Part shown: positions 9,401-15,416 of the stretch, piece after piece
How positions within the stretch are numbered: position 1 is the first letter of the stretch
Layout of the letters: each line of letters begins with the position of its first letter
Position numbers and translations under genes: made by a program
The notes under the pieces: generated by a model
Told to the model about the DNA's origin: nothing
The model's database searches: none
What the model saw: the letters and a program-made list of their open reading frames with translations, nothing else
Origin: an uncultured Saprospiraceae bacterium
GTDB taxonomy: Bacteria > Bacteroidota > Bacteroidia > Chitinophagales > Saprospiraceae
Direction of reading: 5' to 3'
Length of the DNA stretch: 64,000 bases
Assembly: GCA_937951615.1 (NCBI GenBank)
Contig: CALFBH010000014.1
Location: forward strand, 62,001 to 126,000

Positions 9401-10689
9401 GTAATATCTCCGGTGGCAACAACTTCGACGCCCCCTGGGAAGACTTCTGTAGTAATGGGGCAGGCGGTTGCTCAGGGCCAGTATGGCCCGGCGATTTCAA
9501 CAACAACGGCACAGCAGAAATCACCGACCTACTCTACTGGTCACTCGCCGAAGGCGAAACGGGCCCTGCCCGCCCCAATGCCAGCCTCAACTGGACTGCC
9601 CAAAACTGCCCCGACTGGGCAATTCAGGTCAATGGCATCAATAGCAAGCATCAGGATGGAGATGGAAATGGTCTTATTGATAGTGACGATCTACTGGCAT
9701 TGATTCAAAATTACGACAGTACACATACCATTGCACCACTTGCATTTTCAGATAGTCCACTCGACTTTAGACTGGAGCTTGCCAGCAGTATTCCAAGCGG
9801 CAATAACACAAGGACACATACTTATGAATTATACCTTGAATCTTCGCTTGGTGTACCAGTCAGTACGCATGGGGTAGCCTGTACGATTGATTTTAGCAAC
9901 TTGCCCGGCATCACTAATATTACAATAGATACGACAGATTCCTCACTTGAACCTGACGTATATCTGGATATGTATAATGCCACGCAGCAAAAACTCGACC
10001 TCGCCCTTAGCCGTACCGATAACATCAATCAATTCCTGGACGGACCAGTCGCAAAATGTATTGTGGTAGAAGACTTTGTACAGGGCGGTGGCAGCAGTTT
10101 TTATACACTTACTGTAAACAATGGCAGTATGATGTCGGCAGTTGGTATCGTCAGTAATGATGGTATTTTAACGACAGTCAGCGGTTCCTCATTTTATGGA
10201 GTGCTTGATAATGGTGGCATTACGCCTACATTATTGGCTACGGTATCCACTACTGATGAGCAATGCAATACCTTAGGTGAGGCAAGGGTACAAACATTAA
10301 GCGGCACAGCTCCGTACACCTACGTCTGGAGCAATGGCGCAACAAGTGCCGAGCTTACTAATTTGCCTTCGGGCTTATACACGGTCACCGTTACTGACGC
10401 CAGTAGTCTCAGTACAGCCATCTCCATACAAATCAATGGCGCAATACCCATCTTTGATGCCGCTGGAAATTCACTTTGCAATAATGCCTGTCCTGATTTT
10501 CTTGCCCCCACAGGCGGACTTCTCGATGGACAATATCGAGCAGATAATACGTTGGATTCAGATGCGACTATTTCGCCTGGTGAGACAGTAGAATTTAAAG
10601 CTGGACAAGTCATCAAGCTGGACAATGGTTTTAGCATTCCATCTGGTGCGACATTTTCTGGTGAGATTGAGGATTGTAGTGGAAACTAA
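6469..10689 (+). CDS. Secreted M4 (thermolysin-like) metallopeptidase with LRR, EF-hand pair, SprB-like repeat and GCX C-terminus
   Basis: This 1406-residue protein has a signal peptide (MKTFIQILACSLMFVQLYAQ) and an FTP-type propeptide (about 60-110). The M4 catalytic domain spans about 225-545: HEIAH at 359-363, third zinc ligand Glu383 in GALNESFSD (24 residues after His359, as in thermolysin) and the acid/base His453 in GGVHTNSG. Two tandem leucine-rich blocks (about 550-765 and 766-1003) each open with C-R-Y-x-DSLALVALSNGT. Then come a split EF-hand pair (VWPGDFNNNG and DGDGNGLIDSDD, about 1004-1085), a beta domain, an SprB-like repeat (about 1267-1325) and the GCX/3-coathanger domain ending in C-S-G-N. 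It is presumably exported by T9SS and acts on proteins at or outside the cell surface. It is divergent from helical-family copy 1. Confidence 0.92.
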   Translation: MKTFIQILACSLMFVQLYAQQSPNQADAQQKVSTDWITFKAAEQIPAQQLAQSKTSLQLEVNNDLELLKTNDDQLGFRHYRYQQTYKGIPVEGAIYLMHEKNNQVKHANGKLVHDLNLNTMPSISETAALQSALKYTNATEYAWQDLNHESILKQVKGNPSATFYPSGELVIMDGQFSRKAEDYRLAYKFDVYATIPLSREAVYIDAMNGTILKTMELIHNCINLPASGLTRYSGTQDFTTCQIGAMYTLRNTKGGGMQVFSSAGTYSTVQNAVIDFDGFFEEDRIANEVHWATEKTYDYFLDVHSRNSIDGNGMPLYSWVHYGQGYNNAFWSPGIGMVYGDGDGVTFSPLSSPDVVGHEIAHGLTNYSAGLEYSYESGALNESFSDIFGEIVENYMSGTNDWLMGGDFTIAAGKNTLRNLSNPNASDAITQQPDTYFGDYWQTEGWDNGGVHTNSGAQNYWFYLLSEGGSGANDNGDAYVVSGIGMDKAAAITYRNLTEYLTPNSQYVDARAGAIQAAVDLYGAGSDEVLQTEAAWCAVGVGTCTVPTTCRYSDSLALVALSNGTNWDLNQPMNTWYGVSLNQTGCVDTLDLAGLSSVNNLSPEIGNLSSLIYLDLSLNALGNTPIPPEIGNLINLTYLNLSLNAFNSIPPELGNLTNLTYLDLSLNTNLSGNIPPELGNLANLTHLDLLANTLSGSIPSELGNLNNLTYLDLSQNNLSGCYDSNLMTLCNQLSTYANISYGNNFDAPWEDFCNNGAGSCPPATCRYTDSLALVALSNGTTWDLDQPMNTWYGVSLNQTGCVDTLDLAGLSSVNNLPPEIGNLSSLIYLDLSLNALGNTPIPPEIGNLINLTYLNLSLNTFNSIPPELGNLTNLTHLDLSLNVGLSGGIPPELGNLSNLTHLDLTGNETLGGSIPSELGNLTNLTTLALTQSDLSGSIPPELGNLNNLVYLGLGYNQLSGCYDSNLLNLCSQLNSNSNISGGNNFDAPWEDFCSNGAGGCSGPVWPGDFNNNGTAEITDLLYWSLAEGETGPARPNASLNWTAQNCPDWAIQVNGINSKHQDGDGNGLIDSDDLLALIQNYDSTHTIAPLAFSDSPLDFRLELASSIPSGNNTRTHTYELYLESSLGVPVSTHGVACTIDFSNLPGITNITIDTTDSSLEPDVYLDMYNATQQKLDLALSRTDNINQFLDGPVAKCIVVEDFVQGGGSSFYTLTVNNGSMMSAVGIVSNDGILTTVSGSSFYGVLDNGGITPTLLATVSTTDEQCNTLGEARVQTLSGTAPYTYVWSNGATSAELTNLPSGLYTVTVTDASSLSTAISIQINGAIPIFDAAGNSLCNNACPDFLAPTGGLLDGQYRADNTLDSDATISPGETVEFKAGQVIKLDNGFSIPSGATFSGEIEDCSGN
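8116..9470 (+). repeat. Tandem duplication of the LRR block inside the M4 protease gene
   Basis: The LRR block is present twice in direct order (about 8116-8760 and 8761-9470). Long stretches are the same at DNA level, for example from GAATACCTGGTATGGAGTTA through GGATTTAGCTGGTCTATCAT (8190-8260 versus 8830-8905). The unit opens with the DSLALVALSNGT motif and closes with NNFDAPWEDFC. The near-identity at synonymous positions points to a recent duplication or gene conversion. The second copy has one more LRR than the first. Confidence 0.85.
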
Positions 10690-10750
10690 AGTAAATCAGG
10701 CTTCCAGCCTGAGCTGGGCTGGTCAGGCTGGAAGCCTGATTTACTTTAGT
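10685..10750. terminator. Perfect 28-bp hairpin between convergent genes; contains both stop codons
   Basis: The arms at 10685-10712 and 10723-10750 are perfect inverse complements of 28 nt around a 10-nt loop (GCTGGGCTGG). The stop codon of the M4 protease (TAA, 10687-10689) lies in the left arm, and that of helical copy 2 (10741-10743 on the minus strand) lies in the right arm. The core CAGGCTTCCAGCCTG belongs to a family of dispersed palindromes. It can probably end transcription in both directions, though there is no clean U-tract. Confidence 0.75.
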
Positions 10751-12219
10751 TCATTGATTTTTTTCAAAAGCCATTGCTTATCGCTGTTCACTTCCTGTTG
10801 TTCTAGTTTTTCCTTTAGGCTGCTTAGCGTCATTTTAGTCGCACGATGCTGGATACGATAGAGGTTGATGAGGATGCGGATAAAATTTTGATAGGCTTTT
10901 TTATTTCGCGGCGTAAGAGACGAATGTGTTTTAAAATATTTTTCCGCTGAGCGGTAAATTTGTAAGGTTCGTTCATCGTATTCCTGGTCGGTTTCGTAGT
11001 GTGATTTTACCATCATTACCCGACAATCGCTATCGTAGTGGAGATTGACCCGTTCTACTCGGACGAAGTGGTGCAAAGCCATTTTGTAGTCATTTTGATA
11101 AAAAGCAATGATGCCCATATTAAAATGATACACACTTTCCTTTATGGGTTTGCTGATAAAATCGCGGTACTTTTCAATCGTTTCTCTGGCCCAGTCGAAC
11201 TCACCCGTTCGGCAACCTGAAGTGACGGCATTTTTCAATTTACCGACAGGTATAAAATCTCCTTCAATCAATAAATTTCGCTTATCCATAATCTGATACA
11301 ACTCAAATAACCTGTCATAGCCAAAATTCCCCTGACGGATTTGTTGGGCACAAAAATTGGTCGCAGCGATATAAAAACCAATGATGTTTTCATGAGAAAT
11401 AACCGACACGTACTCATCAAGCAGTTGCAATAAGTGGAGATAAGCAGCTTCGTTTTGATTTTTTATCAAATCTATTATCGTTCGATAAATTTTAATGAGT
11501 GGATGGTCGGCATATTGTGGCAAATCAAGTAAGTGATCGATAGCTTCCATAGAAGAAGTATCGTAGTCTTTTTTGATGGCATCACCAAGCGAAAGCATCG
11601 TCAGGTAAACGCTGAGTTTTTCCAATAAATACTGAATATCTAATTGCGTATTAAGCTCTGCCAGATTATCTTCTTTGAACAACCTGCCGCTGCGATGGAG
11701 ATAGTCTAGGATGTTTTTTTCAATTTTATGATTTTGTTCGTGATAATGAACATCTTTTTCTAATTGTGTCTCCAATGTTTTTTTCTCTCGATTAATATGG
11801 CGATTAAATAATTTGAATTGCTCTTTTTTTAATATTTTTTGATACAATAAATCAAGACGGTAGGTTTTGTTTTCTTCAATTGCTTCTATGTATAAAAAAT
11901 GTTCTGCAAGGCGAAGTAGTAAATTTAACTTATGATTGAATCGTTTTTTTTGTACTCGATTGGGTGCTTGATTTTTTATCTTTTCAGAAAAAACCTGTTC
12001 ATAAATGCGGCAATACAGTTCATGGGTGAAATCTTTCCTACCCAATGCTTTCTTTTTTAAAACTTCAAAAAAGCTGATGAGCTGAAGGTCTGAATTGAAA
12101 TATGGACAGGATATAAAATGATTAAAGCCTTCTATTTCTTTTTCAGAAAATTTTTTTAATAACTCAATACAAAGAAAATTTTGATTTTTTCCCGATTCTG
12201 AATTACTTTTATTTGTCAT
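10741..12219 (-). CDS. Helical protein of unknown function, family copy 2 (divergent from 349-residue GCX protein)
   Basis: This 492-residue paralog of the gene at 4600-6039 also lacks a signal peptide and is predicted all-helical. Shared landmarks are IELLKKFSEKE near the N-terminus, PYFNSD, the FKLFNRHINREKKTL stretch, LYQIMDKRNLLIEGDFIPV, and the near-identical tail ending in LLKKINELK. The N-terminal half is much less like copy 1 than the last 60 residues are, which suggests gene conversion at the 3' end. It converges on the M4 protease gene (51 bp apart, sharing a perfect hairpin) and is divergent, with 417 bp between starts, from the secreted gene at 12637. Function unknown. Confidence 0.75.
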   Translation of the reverse strand: MTNKSNSESGKNQNFLCIELLKKFSEKEIEGFNHFISCPYFNSDLQLISFFEVLKKKALGRKDFTHELYCRIYEQVFSEKIKNQAPNRVQKKRFNHKLNLLLRLAEHFLYIEAIEENKTYRLDLLYQKILKKEQFKLFNRHINREKKTLETQLEKDVHYHEQNHKIEKNILDYLHRSGRLFKEDNLAELNTQLDIQYLLEKLSVYLTMLSLGDAIKKDYDTSSMEAIDHLLDLPQYADHPLIKIYRTIIDLIKNQNEAAYLHLLQLLDEYVSVISHENIIGFYIAATNFCAQQIRQGNFGYDRLFELYQIMDKRNLLIEGDFIPVGKLKNAVTSGCRTGEFDWARETIEKYRDFISKPIKESVYHFNMGIIAFYQNDYKMALHHFVRVERVNLHYDSDCRVMMVKSHYETDQEYDERTLQIYRSAEKYFKTHSSLTPRNKKAYQNFIRILINLYRIQHRATKMTLSSLKEKLEQQEVNSDKQWLLKKINELK

Positions 12220-12415
12220 AATATTTTTTTTTACAGCATCTTACAAAGATAAAATAAAATATATGTTTGGGCTATTGTGAAAAACAGTGTGCAAATGTAT
12301 CGAAAATACTCTTTACATTTGTAATGTGAGAAATAAGAAGAAGATTTTTTTGCAAAAAAATGCAGATATACGTGTATCTTCGAAATAAGTAGGAAAATAA
12401 AAACGGGATTGACTA

Positions 12416-12520
12416 TTAATTGATTCAGGTGCTAAAAAATGAGCTTTCCATCCGCCTATTTCGCAAAAGCGGTGGGTTTAAACCCACTGCTTTTGCGAAA
12501 TAGGCGTGCAAATCAATTAA
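12416..12520. repeat. Long nested inverted repeat in divergent promoter region
   Basis: The intergenic region 12220-12636 (417 bp, no gene seen) contains an inner hairpin with 26-nt arms (12453-12478 and 12481-12506; one G/A difference; 2-nt loop) that includes TTTCGCAAAAGCGGTGGG. It is framed by TTAATTGATT (12416-12425) and AATCAATTAA (12511-12520), and imperfect pairing continues outward to about 12404 and 12532. The structure resembles a small palindromic mobile element. The TTTTGCGAAA-containing core recurs at 3.6 and 48.7 kb. Confidence 0.65.
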
Positions 12521-12636
12521 TGGACAATTCCGAATAAAAATAAGGTTTGTCCTGTAATTACCCAAAAAAGGTAGTGCCTTAACTTGCACTTGTTCAATTA
12601 CTTTGTTAACTTGAAAATAACTTAGGAAACAATATC

Positions 12637-13686
12637 ATGAAAACTCTGATTCAAATAATAGTATGCTGCCTGATGCTTGTTCAGCTTCATGCCCAGCAAA
12701 ATTCAATCCTGCCATCTGGCACTGCTACTGCTATTGATTTGTCTGAAGAGAATGCTGATATTATGGTTTCCCAAAGTCCTGTCTGGCCAGGAGATTTTAA
12801 TAATGATGGCATAGCCGATAATCGAGATTTGTTATACTGGGCAGTCGCAACAGGAAACACAGGTGCAGTTCGTCCGAATGCAACACTCGACTGGACAGAG
12901 CAAGGAGCGGTCGACTGGACATCATCCGTCAATGGAATCAACAGCAAATGCCAAGATGGTAACGGTGACGGAATAGTCAATGCCGATGATTTGGATGTCT
13001 TGGCTCAAAATTATGGCGGTATCCATTCTCCTGCTACACCAGCTTCTGTTATAGCCGATGTGAGATACAGATTAGAATTGGTGAGTAGTGTGCTTGGGCC
13101 AACTTCGACTACACGTACTTATGATTTATATGTCGAGTCTTTGACTGGCGAGCCTATTAATACATACGGCTTTGCCTGTAATATTGATTTCGGCAATTTA
13201 ATCATTAATAATATAAGTGCAGATTTTTCCAATTCTGCTTTGAACCCCGATGAAGATTTAGACGTATTTCATGCCTCGACAAGTACCTTGGACATTGCGC
13301 TCTCTCGCACCGATGGAACAGACCCGATCATTGACGGCGTCATGGTAAAAGTTATTGTGATTACAGACAATGTCACTTCCGCCTGTCCGTTTACAGCTTT
13401 TATTTCCCAAGGCGCTATGATGTCTAGGAATGGTGAAGTATCCGTCATTAATGATGCGCTATTCTATGGTTCTTCTGACGGTGGAATTGTGAATGAAAGC
13501 CTGTCTGTCTCCATGACATCGGGTGGAACTTATGAAGCTGATTATGCACTGGATTCCGACGCGACTATCCAATCAGGTAAGCGTGTAGAATTCAAAGCAG
13601 GAGAGGTTATTGAGTTGGGCATGGGCTTCTCTGTAGAAGTTGGCGCAGAATTCTCCAGTCAGATACAAAATTGTGGAGGAGAATAG
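12637..13686 (+). CDS. Secreted mini-protein: EF-hand pair, beta domain and GCX C-terminus
   Basis: This 349-residue protein has a signal peptide almost the same as that of the M4 protease (MKTLIQIIVCCLMLVQLHAQ). It lacks any catalytic or LRR domain. Residues about 49-130 are the split EF-hand pair (VWPGDFNNDGIADNRD and DGNGDGIVNADD), about 140-285 a beta domain related to the corresponding part of the protease (FACNIDFGN, LDIALSRTDG), and 290-349 the GCX domain (VEFKAGEVIELGMGFSVE, ending N-C-G-G-E). It looks like a protease paralog stripped of its enzyme part, or a free-standing surface module. It is divergent from helical copy 2. Role unknown; probably surface-exposed. Confidence 0.8.
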   Translation: MKTLIQIIVCCLMLVQLHAQQNSILPSGTATAIDLSEENADIMVSQSPVWPGDFNNDGIADNRDLLYWAVATGNTGAVRPNATLDWTEQGAVDWTSSVNGINSKCQDGNGDGIVNADDLDVLAQNYGGIHSPATPASVIADVRYRLELVSSVLGPTSTTRTYDLYVESLTGEPINTYGFACNIDFGNLIINNISADFSNSALNPDEDLDVFHASTSTLDIALSRTDGTDPIIDGVMVKVIVITDNVTSACPFTAFISQGAMMSRNGEVSVINDALFYGSSDGGIVNESLSVSMTSGGTYEADYALDSDATIQSGKRVEFKAGEVIELGMGFSVEVGAEFSSQIQNCGGE

Positions 13687-13737
13687 TAAACCAGGCTTCC
13701 AGCCTGACTAGCACAAAAGAAAAAAGCACCAAATAAA

Positions 13738-13780
13738 AAAATCCAAATTCCAAAGTATGTTTCTTTGGAATTTGGATTTT
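13738..13780. terminator. Perfect 18-bp hairpin between convergent genes
   Basis: AAAATCCAAATTCCAAAG (13738-13755) and its exact inverse complement (13763-13780) surround a 7-nt loop. It sits between the convergent ends of the genes at 12637 and 13799 and is A-rich on one side and T-rich on the other, so it fits a bidirectional terminator. The arms are built from the same AAATTCCAAA word found in other gaps. A CAGGCTTCCAGCCTG palindrome lies just upstream at 13692-13706. Confidence 0.65.
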
Positions 13781-13798
13781 GTTTGTTTTGAAATTTTA

Positions 13799-14236
13799 CT
13801 AAAAAGGCATCCTAGAGATTTCCCGACTATCCATCGTATTCCCCGTTGAGGTATCATCATGATCAACTAAAGGAGTGGTGTAGTACCGGAAACCAAAATC
13901 ACAGCCAATGATTTGAGCTGGTTCACTCATACCTACATCAAGCGGTACAGTCTCACTCGAAGATACTTGTATCCCTTCAATTCTATAATTTGAATAGCCA
14001 ACATAATTAACTTCAACATTATAAATTCCAGGCTTCAATTCAGTAAAGGAATAGATTCCATCGAAGTCAGTCGTCGTGCCAGCGATTTGAATGTTGTCTT
14101 TTATAAGTACTACATTCGCAAAAGGCAAAGTTTCTCCTGTTTTTTCATCATAAATTTTTCCTTGTATGGATTGGCTTTGCGCAAATATGAATTGACTGAG
14201 TAGTAAAGCAGCCATCAGTAGTAATAAATGTTTCAT
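13799..14236 (-). CDS. CarboxypepD_reg-like domain protein, possible truncated TonB-receptor-type N-terminus
   Basis: This 145-residue protein has a signal peptide (MKHLLLLMAALLLSQFIFAQ) followed by a carboxypeptidase regulatory-like beta sandwich (SIQGKIYDEKTGETLPFANV, TTDFDGIYSF, PGIYNVEVNYVGY). The tail PLVDHDDTSTGNTMDSREI then ends at SRMPF with two consecutive stop codons. In longer Bacteroidota proteins such a PL-(I/V)-D-x-D-x-T...G-x-T-x-T-x-x-E-I-x-x-(M/L)-P tail leads straight into a TonB-dependent receptor plug or further repeats. This copy is therefore either a stand-alone stub or the N-terminal remnant of a receptor. No receptor barrel is seen downstream, where the next sequence is a terminator hairpin. 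Confidence 0.7.
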   Translation of the reverse strand: MKHLLLLMAALLLSQFIFAQSQSIQGKIYDEKTGETLPFANVVLIKDNIQIAGTTTDFDGIYSFTELKPGIYNVEVNYVGYSNYRIEGIQVSSSETVPLDVGMSEPAQIIGCDFGFRYYTTPLVDHDDTSTGNTMDSREISRMPF

Positions 14237-14472
14237 GGTATATTGATTTGATTTTATATACTGATAGATGCAGGACTGTTGTTTTTTGGTGGGTGGTTTT
14301 GGGGTTTTTCAATCGCCTTCACGCGCCTCTTATCCTGAAGGACGCTCTCCTCGCATGTTTTCCAACTATTTTGGAATTTGGATTTTTATCCTTTTGAAAT
14401 TTACCTGAGGTGCTGTATCTTTTATTCCTTTCCGCATTATGACTTCATAAACACATCAAAAACAGAATAATT

Positions 14473-15237
14473 ATGTTACACAAATCAATTTACTCTAGTT
14501 GCTTAACTTGGAATTTCTTATTCACTTTATCTTTTTTATTTGCGTCTTTGCATTTGTCTGCCCAAAGCGCTGTAATGCCTAATGTGAAAACAATAAGCGT
14601 CATAGACACCATCTATACTTTTAATCCAAACACAGGAAAGGAAAGCGTAAGCTTCATGACTTATGAAGAAGAAGTGGTAGAAGTGATAGATACCATCTTT
14701 ACTTTTGATCCGAACACGTATGAAGAAAGTGTGAAAATCGTGAAGTCGGAAATACCTTTAGAAGAATATCAAAATAGCCTGAAAAGACAATTTAAAATCG
14801 AGCCGATACAGGAGCAAGAACCGCTTGCACTAGGAGAAGCCGAAATAGATACTATCATCACTTTTAATCCAGATACCTTTGAAGAAACAATTAAAATTAT
14901 AACACATCCCAAACCTTGTTACACGTTGTTTTGGGATGATTATCCCTTGAAGAGTGGCAACATTTCTATAACTCAACTAAACAAACTCTTGAATAAAGAA
15001 TGGAAAGTTGTCAAATCAGGTGGAGCGCAATGCGAAGAAGCGGCTACCTTTTCGGTAGAAATAATTGTCGTCCCCAAAGGAAAAGACCCAGTAGTACAAA
15101 CTTACGTTAAAAATCGAAACAAACTAATGGGCAGTTTTGTCCGAGGAGCTTATATGGTCGCTGGCAGCGATATTTATTTTGATAAAATAACCATCAATGG
15201 AAAGCTGCATGAAAGTATTCGCCTAAGTGTCAAGTAA
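14473..15237 (+). CDS. Secreted hypothetical protein with three DTI-x-TF repeats
   Basis: This 254-residue protein has a signal peptide ending near LHLSAQ (about residue 31). It then carries three copies of a short repeat, DTIYTFNPNTGKESV, DTIFTFDPNTYEESV and DTIITFNPDTFEETI, at about 45-150. The C-terminal 110 residues look like a compact beta domain (TATFSVEIIVVPKG-like strands; KITINGKLHESIRLSVK at the end). I do not recognise the family. It stands alone between a minus-strand CarboxypepD_reg gene and the metal-efflux genes. It is probably periplasmic or surface-located. Confidence 0.7.
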   Translation: MLHKSIYSSCLTWNFLFTLSFLFASLHLSAQSAVMPNVKTISVIDTIYTFNPNTGKESVSFMTYEEEVVEVIDTIFTFDPNTYEESVKIVKSEIPLEEYQNSLKRQFKIEPIQEQEPLALGEAEIDTIITFNPDTFEETIKIITHPKPCYTLFWDDYPLKSGNISITQLNKLLNKEWKVVKSGGAQCEEAATFSVEIIVVPKGKDPVVQTYVKNRNKLMGSFVRGAYMVAGSDIYFDKITINGKLHESIRLSVK

Positions 15238-15416
15238 GGAGAAAAATCCAAAGAAGAAAGTACCAAATTCCAAAGTCGACTAAACTGAGCAAACGATATT
15301 TGACTCCATGTAGAATTGGAGTTGCTTGAGCGGAGTCGAAACCAACTGGTTAATTTGGAATTTGGTGCTTGTTTGTTTTGGAATTTGGAATTTCCTATTT
15401 TGAAATTTTCCCACGC

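Noticed and set aside
10625-10861. Open frame across the convergent gene ends
   Set aside because: It is a product of the perfect palindrome and of antisense to the helical gene; it has no independent start signal or protein-like composition.
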